Source of the DNA: FEN-1219 sp035548835 | GTDB lineage: Bacteria > Pseudomonadota > Gammaproteobacteria > Steroidobacterales > Rariloculaceae | Direction of reading: 5' to 3' | Assembly: GCA_035548835.1 (NCBI GenBank) | Contig: DASZSB010000194.1 | Location: 19,090 to 83,089 of the forward strand | DNA length: 64,000 nt | Shown: piece by piece, positions 15,351 through 24,541 of the stretch | Numbering within the stretch: the stretch's first letter is position 1 | Layout of the letters: each line of letters opens with the position of its first letter | Notes under the pieces: model-generated | Databases searched by the model: none | Seen by the model: only the letters and a program-made list of their open reading frames with translations | Told to the model about the DNA's origin: nothing | Translations under genes and position numbers: made by a program

Positions 15351-15829
15351 CGCGCCGCCTTCTCCGCGCCCACGAAGTCGCGCTTGCCGCCCGTTTTCGA
15401 CAGCAGCCCGACCTCGCGGATCACGATGCCGTGCGTCAGCGCCTTGCACATGTCGTAGATCGTGAGCGCGGCGGTCGTGGCGCCGGTGAGCGCTTCCATC
15501 TCGACACCCGTCTTGTGCGTGGCGCGCACGGCGCACTCGATCAGCACCTCATTGCCCTCGCCCCACTCGATGGAGATCTTGCAGTCCTCGAGCGGAATCG
15601 GGTGGCAGAACGGGATCAGCTCGTGCGTGCGTTTCGCGGCCATGACGCCGGCGATGATGGCCGTGTCGAACACGGGCCCCTTCTTCGTGCGCAGCTCGTC
15701 GCCGGAGCGCAGCGTCACGTCGGCGGGAAACACCACCACGGCGCGCGCGACGGCCGTGCGCGTGGTCACGACCTTGTCGCCGACGTCGACCATCGTGGGC
15801 CGGTTCGCGGCATCGACGTGCGTCAGCAT
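15347..15829 (-). CDS. moaC: Cyclic pyranopterin monophosphate synthase MoaC
   Basis: A 160-residue enzyme acting with MoaA to make cyclic pyranopterin monophosphate. Landmarks are the opening MVDVGDKVVTTRTAVA, KRTHELIPFCHPIPLEDC (about 67-84) and TGVEMEALTGATTAALTIYD (about 113-132), all highly conserved. The start ATG shares its first base with the last base of the moaA stop codon, typical of a tightly coupled operon. Confidence 0.96.
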   Translation of the reverse strand: MLTHVDAANRPTMVDVGDKVVTTRTAVARAVVVFPADVTLRSGDELRTKKGPVFDTAIIAGVMAAKRTHELIPFCHPIPLEDCKISIEWGEGNEVLIECAVRATHKTGVEMEALTGATTAALTIYDMCKALTHGIVIREVGLLSKTGGKRDFVGAEKAAR

Positions 15830-16896
15830 CAGCCGCCCATCCGGTACATTTCGACGCGCTCGCGGCTCTCGGCCCCTTCCGGCTTGTGCTCGAGCAGCCG
15901 GCCGCGGATCTCGCTGTAGCGATCCGTGCGATTGCGCCAGACGTTCTGCAGAAGGCCGACGAGATCGGCGTCGCTGGCGCCCGAGCGCAATGGCTCGCGC
16001 AGGCTCGCGCCGCTCGAGGCGAACAGGCATGTGTAGACCGTGCCGTCGGCCGAGAGCCGCGCGCGGTGGCAATCCCCGCAGAACGGCTCGCTGACGGAAG
16101 ATATGAAGCCGATCTCGCCCTGGCCGTCGTCGAACGCGTAGCGCTTCGCGACCTCGCCGCGATAGTTGCTGCCGACCGGCGACAGCGGCCAGCGCGCCGC
16201 GATCCGCGCGAGCAGTTCCTTCGACGGCACGACCTGCTGCGGCCGCCAGCCGTTGACCGTGCCGACGTCCATGAACTCGATGAACCGCACGATGATGCCC
16301 GTGCCGCGGAAGTGCTCGACGAGGTCGAGCAGCGTGTGGTCGTTCTTGCCGCGCTCGACCACCGTGTTCAGCTTGATGGGGAACCCGAGCTTGCGCGCCG
16401 CATCGATGCCGGCCAGCACCGTGGCGAGTTCGCCGCGGCCGCCGTTCATCTCGCGGAATACGTCGGGGTCGAGGCTGTCCAGGCTGACCGTGATGCGTTT
16501 GAGGCCGGCGGCCTTGAGATCCGCCGCGTGCGTGACCAGCCGCGAGCCGTTCGTGGTCATCGCGATGTCGTCCGCGCCGTGGAGTCCCGCGAGCCCGGCC
16601 ACGATGTCGACGATGTCGCGGCGCAGCAGCGGCTCCCCGCCCGTCAGGCGCAGCTTCCTGACGCCGAGTTGCAGGAACACGCTCGCCACGCGCTTGATCT
16701 CCCCCGGCGTGAGCCAGTGCGCGCGCGGCAGGAACTTGTGATCGTCGCCGAAAAGCTCGGCCGGCATGCAGTACGGGCAGCGGAAGTTGCAGCGGTCGAT
16801 CACCGAGATCCGCAGGTCGCGCAGCGGCCGGTTCAGGCGGTCCTTCACGGACGCCTGCGTCTGCCACTGAGCTACGGTCTCCGTCATGTGGATCAA
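15829..16896 (-). CDS. moaA: GTP 3',8-cyclase MoaA (radical SAM)
   Basis: A 355-residue radical SAM enzyme that cyclises GTP in the first step of cofactor synthesis. The N-terminal cluster cysteines are C36, C40 and C43 in CNFRCPYC. The LTGGEPLLRRD SAM-binding motif follows. The C-terminal second 4Fe-4S site is CGDCHRARLSADGTVYTC, and the chain ends in the functional Gly-Gly (YRMGG). It is the first gene of the moaACDE operon. ATG 16896 has a second in-frame ATG three codons later as an alternative. Confidence 0.96.
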   Translation of the reverse strand: MIHMTETVAQWQTQASVKDRLNRPLRDLRISVIDRCNFRCPYCMPAELFGDDHKFLPRAHWLTPGEIKRVASVFLQLGVRKLRLTGGEPLLRRDIVDIVAGLAGLHGADDIAMTTNGSRLVTHAADLKAAGLKRITVSLDSLDPDVFREMNGGRGELATVLAGIDAARKLGFPIKLNTVVERGKNDHTLLDLVEHFRGTGIIVRFIEFMDVGTVNGWRPQQVVPSKELLARIAARWPLSPVGSNYRGEVAKRYAFDDGQGEIGFISSVSEPFCGDCHRARLSADGTVYTCLFASSGASLREPLRSGASDADLVGLLQNVWRNRTDRYSEIRGRLLEHKPEGAESRERVEMYRMGG

Positions 16897-17126
16897 CGCC
16901 TTAGGGTTAGGTCATGAACCCGTATGCCGATGTGCTGCGGGTATAGTAACCTACGCGCCAAGAACGAACCGAATCCCGGCCCGGTCGGCCGCGGAATCGG
17001 CATTCTGGCAAACGAGCTGCTCGCACCCCGCGTCGCGTGGGGGCCCAACCCGGCGAAAGACCGGGGCTCATGCCGCGCTCTGGCGCGGGGGCGGCCAAAC
17101 GGAGTTGCAGGCGGAGGCGCAGGATC
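16897..17126. other. Divergent intergenic region, moaA / fatty-acid methyltransferase
   Basis: About 230 bases without a gene. A TATAGT hexamer at 16942-16947 on the plus strand could be a -10 box, implying a leader of about 170 bases for the methyltransferase. No Moco riboswitch fold was recognised by eye. Confidence 0.35.
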
Positions 17127-18386
17127 ATGAACCGAGGTCGTTTGGAACCGCTGGGTGTTCCCGGTAGCGACGTGGAGATCAAGGATACGGCAGCCCGGAG
17201 CGCGCCGAGCTCGCTCGACCGCTGGCTGCTGCGCACGATCCTGAGCCAGCTCGGCCCGAATACCCCGGTGCGTGCCGCGCTCTGGGACGAGCCCGACGTC
17301 ACGCCGCGCGACGGCACCGTCCGCGTCCACTTCAAGGACCGCAGGGCGCTCTGGATGCTGGCCGTGAACCCGGACCTGCACTTCGGCGACCTGTACAGCG
17401 CCGGCCGCATCGAAGTCCGCGGCAACCTGCAGCTGCTGCTGGAAGAGGTCTATCGCGCCGCCAGCGGCCTCGGCGTGCTGGCGTCGGTGGTCGCGCGCTT
17501 CCGTGCGCTGGCGCCGGATCTGTCCGAGTCGAAGCGCAACATCCATCACCACTACGACATCGGCAACGACTTCTACAACCTGTGGCTCGATCGCGAGGCG
17601 CACCAGTACACATGCGCCTACTTCGCGGACCCCTCGATGACCATCGAGCAGGCGCAGCAAGCGAAGATGCACCACGTGTGCCGCAAGCTGCAGCTCAAGG
17701 CCGGCGAAACCGTCGTCGAGGCCGGCAGCGGCTGGGGCGGCTTCGCGCTGTTCATGGCCGAGAACTACGGCGTGCGCGTGCGCACGTTCAACATCTCGAA
17801 GGAACAGGTGGCGTTCGCCCGCGAGTGGGCGAAGCAGCGCAACCTCGACCATCAGGTCGAGTTCGTCGAGGACGACTACCGCAACGCCACGGGCACGTAC
17901 GACGCGTTCGTCTCGATCGGCATGCTCGAGCACGTGGGGGTCGGCAACTACAAAGGTCTCGGCGCTCTGATGAGCAAGCTGATCGGCCCGAACGGCCGCG
18001 GCCTCGTGCATTCCATCGGCCGCGACACGCCGGCCATGCTGAACCAGTGGATCGACAAGCGCATCTTCCCGGGCGCGCAGCCGCCGACCATCCGGCAGAT
18101 GATGGACATGTTCGAGCCGAACGGGCTCTCCGTGCTCGACATCGAGAACATCCGCCTGCACTACGCGAAGACGCTCGAGTGGTGGCTGCAGCGCTACGAG
18201 GAGAACGTCGAGGCGGTGCGTGGCATGTTCGACGAGACGTTCGTGCGCGCGTGGCGGCTGTACCTCGTCGGCTCGATCGCGGCGTTCACGACCGGCAAGC
18301 TGCAGTTGTTCCAGGTGCTGTACGCGCGTTCCGGCGCGAAAGACGTCCCATGGACGCGCGCGCATGTCTACCGCGACCACCCCTGA
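17127..18386 (+). CDS. Cyclopropane-synthase-like fatty-acid methyltransferase, probable TmsB/UfaA1 type
   Basis: A 419-residue SAM-dependent enzyme that methylates unsaturated acyl chains of phospholipids. The SAM motif EAGSGWGG is at 198-205. HHYDIGNDFYNLWLD (141-155) and the YTCAYF active-site motif (161-166, C163) are diagnostic of the CFA/UfaA family. Classical Cfa closes a cyclopropane ring; the overlapping FAD oxidoreductase downstream suggests instead methylene transfer followed by reduction, giving a 10-methyl-type branched chain as in mycobacterial tuberculostearate synthesis. ATG 17127 is preferred because homology begins just after it. Confidence 0.85.
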   Translation: MNRGRLEPLGVPGSDVEIKDTAARSAPSSLDRWLLRTILSQLGPNTPVRAALWDEPDVTPRDGTVRVHFKDRRALWMLAVNPDLHFGDLYSAGRIEVRGNLQLLLEEVYRAASGLGVLASVVARFRALAPDLSESKRNIHHHYDIGNDFYNLWLDREAHQYTCAYFADPSMTIEQAQQAKMHHVCRKLQLKAGETVVEAGSGWGGFALFMAENYGVRVRTFNISKEQVAFAREWAKQRNLDHQVEFVEDDYRNATGTYDAFVSIGMLEHVGVGNYKGLGALMSKLIGPNGRGLVHSIGRDTPAMLNQWIDKRIFPGAQPPTIRQMMDMFEPNGLSVLDIENIRLHYAKTLEWWLQRYEENVEAVRGMFDETFVRAWRLYLVGSIAAFTTGKLQLFQVLYARSGAKDVPWTRAHVYRDHP

Positions 18387-19710
18387 GAGCTACGCCGGGA
18401 AAGTCGCCCGGCTCACGAGCAACTGGCAGCAGGGTGGCGGCCAGCTTCGGCTCGCGAAGTCGACGATCTCGAATCTGTTTCGCTACCAGCCGCGCGGCAC
18501 CGCCGCGCGGCGCGTTTCGCTCGGCGAGTTCAACCACGTGCTCCGCCTCGACGCCGACGCCCGCACCGTCGAGGTCGAGGGCCTCACGACGTACGAGACC
18601 GTGGTCCGTTACTGCGTCGAGCACGGGTTCCTGCCGCTCGTAGCACCAGAGCTCAAGCACATCACGGTCGGCGGCGCCACGGTGGGCATCGGCATCGAGT
18701 CCACGTGCTTCCGCTACGGCTTCGTGCACGACGGGCTGCGCGAAGCCGACGTGCTGCTGCCGAGCGGCAAGGTCGTCACGGCGCGCGCCGACAACGAGTA
18801 CGCCGACCTCTTCGGCGCGCTGCCGAATTCCTACGGCACTCTGGGATACATCCTGCGCGCGAAGATCGCGCTGCACCCCGTGAAGCCGTTCGTGCATCTG
18901 CACGTGCAGCTGTTCCGCACGATTCCGGCCTATCTCGACGCGATGGAGATGGCCACGGAGTCGCCGGATCTCGCGTTCGTCGAGGGGTTGTTCTTCGAGG
19001 ACGGCCGGTTCTACCTGATGACGGGCCGCTTCGTGGACAAACCCGGCGAAGTCGACGACATCGTTCACAAGCACGTGTTCTACCGGCTCGTCGAGCAGCG
19101 CCGCGACATCTATCTGAAGACGTTCGACTACATCTTTCGCTACGACCCGGACTGGTTCTGGAACGTGCCGGAGACCGGGTTCTACAACCTGTTCCGCCGC
19201 TTCGCGCCCGACAAGTGGCGCAACTCCGCGTTCTACACGAGGTACGTCGCGACCAAGAACAGGCTGCTGGGCAAGATCGGCATTCACGACGACCGCACCG
19301 AGCCGCTGATCCAGGACTGGGAAGTGCCGTGGCACCACGGCGAAGAGCTGATCCGCTTCGCCATCGAGAACGTGGATTTGAGTGGCCGGCCCTACGCGGC
19401 CGTGCCGATCAGGACGCCGCGTCAGCCGACGCTCTACCCCATCAAGCCGAACGAGCTCTACTTCAACTTGGGCTGCTACCTGCAGGTGCAGCGGCCGGAC
19501 GGCATGGAGCCGTACCACTACACGAAGATTCTCGACCGCAAGTGCTTCGAGCTCGGCGGTATCAAGATGCTGTACAGCTCCTCGTTCCTGAGCGAGCAGG
19601 AGTTCGACGCGCTGTACAACGGCGCCGCTTACAAGGCACTGAAGGCGAAATACGACGCCGAGGGCAACGCCCCGACGTTGTACAAGAAGGTGGTGCTCGC
19701 GGGGAAGTGA
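18364..19710 (+). CDS. FAD-binding oxidoreductase, DWARF1-like, probable TmsA
   Basis: A 448-residue PCMH/VAO-type FAD enzyme resembling DWARF1/delta-24 sterol reductase. The FAD-binding stretch TVGGATVGIGIES is at 101-113, followed by GALPNSYGTLGYI at about 151-163. The C-terminal half has conserved PIRTPRQPTLYPIKPNELYFNLG. It overlaps the upstream methyltransferase by 23 bases, so the two are translated together. In actinobacteria such a pair (methyltransferase plus FAD enzyme) produces methyl-branched fatty acids, the FAD protein reducing the methylene intermediate. That assignment is by context and resemblance; sterol reduction is a less likely alternative. Confidence 0.78.
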   Translation: MSTATTPESYAGKVARLTSNWQQGGGQLRLAKSTISNLFRYQPRGTAARRVSLGEFNHVLRLDADARTVEVEGLTTYETVVRYCVEHGFLPLVAPELKHITVGGATVGIGIESTCFRYGFVHDGLREADVLLPSGKVVTARADNEYADLFGALPNSYGTLGYILRAKIALHPVKPFVHLHVQLFRTIPAYLDAMEMATESPDLAFVEGLFFEDGRFYLMTGRFVDKPGEVDDIVHKHVFYRLVEQRRDIYLKTFDYIFRYDPDWFWNVPETGFYNLFRRFAPDKWRNSAFYTRYVATKNRLLGKIGIHDDRTEPLIQDWEVPWHHGEELIRFAIENVDLSGRPYAAVPIRTPRQPTLYPIKPNELYFNLGCYLQVQRPDGMEPYHYTKILDRKCFELGGIKMLYSSSFLSEQEFDALYNGAAYKALKAKYDAEGNAPTLYKKVVLAGK

Positions 19711-19732
19711 GCGGCAGGTCGGTTGCCGTCGC

Positions 19733-20044
19733 CTACTCTTCTGGTACCAACCGGACTTCGAGTCTGCAACCAACTGCCTGCGCATAGCGTTTCAACGTGC
19801 CGAGCGAAGGCACGTGTTTCGCCGCAGCCTCAAGCCTTGAGATCGCGCTGGTGGTCGTCCCCATTCGCTCCGCGACCGCACCCTGCGTCAGGCCGGCGCG
19901 AGCCCGCGCCTTCAGGAGCTGATCGGCCACTTGGTATTCGAGCTCGAGCGCTCGATACGCCGCGGCAAATCCCTTGCGGGACCGCGCTCGGCGCAAGAAT
20001 GTTGCGTGGTCATGTTTGACCGGTTCGAGTTTTAGTTCAGCCAT
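19733..20044 (-). CDS. higA: XRE-family antitoxin, HigA-like
   Basis: A 103-residue DNA-binding protein with an N-terminal charged region (MAELKLEPVKHDHATFLRRA) and a helix-turn-helix at about 51-73 (GLTQGAVAERMGTTTSAISR). The layout and C-terminal VGCRLEVRLVPEE match antitoxins paired with Gp49/HigB toxins. It follows the toxin remnant with a 13-base overlap, the normal HigBA order. Because the toxin has lost its N-terminal half, this antitoxin may now act only as an orphan repressor or neutralise a toxin elsewhere. Confidence 0.82.
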   Translation of the reverse strand: MAELKLEPVKHDHATFLRRARSRKGFAAAYRALELEYQVADQLLKARARAGLTQGAVAERMGTTTSAISRLEAAAKHVPSLGTLKRYAQAVGCRLEVRLVPEE

Positions 20045-20268
20045 TTTAGAATTTCCTTCACGCGTTTCCGGGCCAACACCACCTCCCGATCCGGAGTTTT
20101 CGCAGTCTTCTTTGCGAACGCGTGCACCACGACGATCAGCCTGCCAGACGCGAAGCAATAGAAGGCACGACCGAGCCCCGACCTTCCGCGTGGACGCAGC
20201 TCGAAGAGCCCGGCCCCGAGAGCCCGCGAGCGGGGCAACCGAAGGTCTGGGGTGCACGAACGGACCGC
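20032..20268 (-). pseudogene. HigB/Gp49-type toxin, 5'-truncated remnant
   Basis: From about 20250 downward the frame reads as the C-terminal half of a Gp49/HigB RelE-fold toxin: PDLRLPRSRALGAGLFELR, then GRAFYCFASGRLIVVVHAF and KKTAKTPDREVVLARKR. The roughly 40-45 residues that should precede PDLRLP are absent. Instead the sequence upstream of about 20270 is the 3' end of a SnoaL/DUF4440 gene in another frame. An open frame reaches an in-frame ATG at 20310, but those 20 extra residues lie inside that neighbour and do not resemble a toxin. A sharp deletion or recombination junction between 20250 and 20270 is the simplest reading. Confidence 0.72.
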
Positions 20269-20269
20269 G

Positions 20270-20671
20270 TCAGCCCGAAGGGCGCGGCACCGCCGTGAGC
20301 AGGTTCGCATCGCGCGCGAGCAACCAGCGGCCGTTCTCGCGGCGCAGCACCGTGAGCGTGTGCCCTGCGCGCTCCATCGGCTGGCCGCCCGGCGGCGTCA
20401 CGACGACGGAGAGCTTCGTCCACATGAAGGCGATGTCGCCCGAGACCACGATCTCCTGGATCTCGGATCGGCCGTCGATCTGCGGCGGCGTGACGCCCGG
20501 CGGCACGCGCGAGAGCGCGGCGAACTCCTGCTTGCGCATCGGCGGACGGCCCGGGACCAGGAACACCACGTCGTCCGTCATCAGGCTCAGCACGGTGTCG
20601 ACGTCGCCGGCTCTGGAAGCCGCGTGCCACCTGGCCACGAGGTCGCGGATCTGTTGTTCGTCGCTTTGCAT
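20270..20671 (-). CDS. SnoaL/DUF4440-like small protein (SgcJ/EcaC type)
   Basis: A 133-residue NTF2-fold protein. The opening DEQQIRDLVARWHAASRAGDVDTVLSLM and the DDVVFLVPGRPPM segment are typical of SnoaL-like DUF4440 proteins, and the final strand is GRWLLARDANLL. Members include lyases, isomerases and uncharacterised stress proteins, so no substrate is assigned. Its 3' end abuts the truncated HigB remnant. Confidence 0.8.
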   Translation of the reverse strand: MQSDEQQIRDLVARWHAASRAGDVDTVLSLMTDDVVFLVPGRPPMRKQEFAALSRVPPGVTPPQIDGRSEIQEIVVSGDIAFMWTKLSVVVTPPGGQPMERAGHTLTVLRRENGRWLLARDANLLTAVPRPSG

Positions 20672-20738
20672 GGCACCGAATCATTGCCCGAAGCGCGCGA
20701 ACTTGCCACCGCCGTGCGGCCCAGGTCGTGCGGCCGCG

Positions 20739-21131
20739 CTAGCGCCGTTTGCGCCGCGGCGGAAAGTGCCACCAGGCCGCGAACACCAGAAGCGCGAAGA
20801 CCGAATACGCGAGCGTGAAGACCCAGGAGGGAGCATCGTAGAAGATGGCGCGCTGCAGCCAATACTCGAGAAAGCTCTTCGAATAGCCGGTCGCGCCCGC
20901 GCGCGATCTCAGCCACGACTCCAGGGTCGTGAGCGGGCACAGCTCCCCGAGCCAGGCCTGCGCGGCGATGAATGCGATGGCTGCGAGATGGGTCAGCCTG
21001 AACCACCAGCCGTTGACCCACCGCCAGCCCAACCCGTTTCCCGCGATGACGACCGCGAGCCCGCCGACGACGAACACGACGACGCCGAAGTGCACCGCGA
21101 GCACGGCGTCAGCGAGAAGTTGGTACGGCAC
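20739..21131 (-). CDS. DUF2784 membrane protein
   Basis: A 130-residue integral membrane protein with about four hydrophobic segments and a basic C-terminus (PPRRKRR). The conserved AVHFGVVVFVVGG near the N-terminus and GELCPLTTLESWLR in the middle match DUF2784. Function unknown. It may share a message with the small lipoprotein-like frame 10 bases upstream. Confidence 0.85.
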   Translation of the reverse strand: MPYQLLADAVLAVHFGVVVFVVGGLAVVIAGNGLGWRWVNGWWFRLTHLAAIAFIAAQAWLGELCPLTTLESWLRSRAGATGYSKSFLEYWLQRAIFYDAPSWVFTLAYSVFALLVFAAWWHFPPRRKRR

Positions 21132-21141
21132 GTTGCCCCCG

Positions 21142-21321
21142 TCATGCCCACGGCTCGAGGCACGCCGCGGATCCTAGCAAGAGCGATATCGACACCCGGC
21201 CCGTTGGCCGGGAAACACAGGGCTCCTGCGGGCGCGGCTTCGCCGCCAGCCCTTCAGGGAGCGGGCAGGCGCCGAGCACGGCGATCACCGCGGCAACGCA
21301 AGCCCCGAGCCGAATCGGCAT
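21142..21321 (-). CDS. Possible small lipoprotein, 59 aa
   Basis: A short frame starting ATG 21321 with an AGGAG ribosome site seven bases upstream. It begins MPIRLGACVAAVIAVLGAC, a hydrophobic segment ending in a lipobox-like LGAC, followed by a Pro/Gly-rich, low-information tail. No family recognised. It could be a remnant; it is supported only by the ribosome site and signal-like start. The remainder of the 21132-21479 gap shows nothing else recognisable. Confidence 0.35.
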   Translation of the reverse strand: MPIRLGACVAAVIAVLGACPLPEGLAAKPRPQEPCVSRPTGRVSISLLLGSAACLEPWA

Positions 21322-21479
21322 GACGCACTCCTGCCGCGCGCGATCGTCACCGTGCTCGATGCCGCGATCCGCGAGCGCACGCCGTGAATGCCGCCGCTAC
21401 CTGACGCTCACGCGATCGACGTCCGTCATCGCATAAACCACTTGGTCCGGAACCACACCCGGATGAGCGAGGCTCGGGC

Positions 21480-21986
21480 CTATCGCCTCTTACCGCCGAC
21501 GCCGGGCATGGCCGCCGCTTGCTTCATCCACGCCGCAATCTGGCGTTCATCGAGGTCATCCGCGGATTCGAATTCCACGCCTCGCGTGGATTTACCCATG
21601 GCGACCGGCACCACCGGCGGTACCGGTCTTAGCGTCACGCCGTTCACGAACATGAGCTTCACGTGTTTCGCGAAACCACCGCAACAGAAGCACCAGCCAT
21701 CGCCGACGCCATAGTACGACATGCCCCACTTCACGGAGCGCTGCAGGCCGGGCAGCGTCTTGGCAGCCAGGGCGTCAACGCTTTCGGCAATTCCGCGTTG
21801 CGGTTGCGGCAAGCTGGCGATGTAGGCGAAGACCGGTTTGTCGCCGTTTGCCGCCTTCGCGGAGCTTGCTTTGCCGGTGATCATGGAATCCGGAAGCGTC
21901 GCGACAGCTTTGCGCTGTGCCGTCCGGCGCTTGCCCGGTTCCCGGACTGTGGGCTTGGCCGTCTTGGCTGGCTTGCGGGCGGGCAT
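21480..21986 (-). CDS. DUF1801 domain protein
   Basis: A 168-residue cytosolic protein with a basic N-terminal tail (ARKPAKTAKPTVREPGKRRT) and a C-terminal DUF1801 fold: FAYIASLPQPQRGIAESVDAL, then RSVKWGMSYYGVGD, then CCGGFAKHVKLMFVNG. ATG 21986 has an AGGAG site just upstream and excludes an Arg-rich upstream extension. Function unknown. Confidence 0.85.
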   Translation of the reverse strand: MPARKPAKTAKPTVREPGKRRTAQRKAVATLPDSMITGKASSAKAANGDKPVFAYIASLPQPQRGIAESVDALAAKTLPGLQRSVKWGMSYYGVGDGWCFCCGGFAKHVKLMFVNGVTLRPVPPVVPVAMGKSTRGVEFESADDLDERQIAAWMKQAAAMPGVGGKRR

Positions 21987-22212
21987 GGTGGTCTCCTGTA
22001 TCTTGGCGGTGTGTTGGCCTGACGCCGCGCCGAGCGCGAGTAGTCGACCACGAGCGCGCGACCTCGATCGCCTCGACCGCCTCGCCGCGAGCGCGCCAAG
22101 CCGCCGAGCCCGCGTCCGCAAAGCCGTCGATCAGCAGCGTCGCAACCCGCGCGATAGGCGCCGGCCCGAATTCTCGGGGGCATGCCGCGCGCTCACACTG
22201 GTCGGGCAATCG

Positions 22213-22644
22213 TTATTGGGCGAGCAGCGGCTGCCCCGTATTCGAGTCGAATCCGGGGAACACGCCGAAAGGGTTCGGCACGCTACTGCTGAAGCCGCCT
22301 GCGTCGGGCATCATGGTTCGCCCGCCCGCGCCACCCCCGTAGTAGTGCGCCAGGTACTCCGCCGTGACGTTCGGCGATGCGAGACTCGCGATCTGCTTGT
22401 AGGTCAGGCCGTCGAGCTGCTGCCGATAGGCCGCTGGCGTGAGGCGCGCCTGCAGATCCTTGAGAACCAGCCCGAACAGCAACGCGCGGTTGTAAGGGAG
22501 CGTATCCCGCATCTGCTGCACGGACTCATTGAATCGAGTCTGACTGCTCGCGTCGATGCGCAGATTGCGCCATTCGCGCGCACTCACGCCCGTGGCGCAC
22601 ACGACCATCAGTACCGCCAGGGAAGCGACCACAAAACTACGCAT
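22213..22644 (-). CDS. Secreted protein of unknown function
   Basis: A 143-residue protein with a signal peptide (MRSFVVASLAVLMVVCATGVSA, cut after about residue 22). The mature part is helical and contains LLFGLVLKDLQARLTPAAYRQ followed by QLDGLTYKQIASLASPNVTA, then a Gly-rich stretch. No family recognised. Both neighbours face the same way but the gaps are larger than 140 bases, so it is probably a single-gene unit. Confidence 0.65.
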   Translation of the reverse strand: MRSFVVASLAVLMVVCATGVSAREWRNLRIDASSQTRFNESVQQMRDTLPYNRALLFGLVLKDLQARLTPAAYRQQLDGLTYKQIASLASPNVTAEYLAHYYGGGAGGRTMMPDAGGFSSSVPNPFGVFPGFDSNTGQPLLAQ

Positions 22645-22795
22645 GTGACCTCCCGCGTTACGCTTCGAGACCCGGCCTATTCAAGCACTCGGCACCCGGA
22701 AAGGCGCGAGGGCCCGGGTGTCAGAATCAGTGTCACGCCAGCCATGCTGGCCATGCTGGCCACGTTGAGCCACGAACTTCTCGGCAGCGCGATCG

Positions 22796-24502
<1,707 letters not shown>

Positions 24503-24541
24503 GGCCGCGCATTGTCGTTCAAGCGCGGCGCGAAACTCAAT

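Noticed and set aside
20032..20310. Complete RelE/HigB toxin gene using the ATG at 20310
   Set aside because: The first 20 residues do not fit the family and lie within the SnoaL-type gene; the conserved N-terminal half of the toxin is missing.
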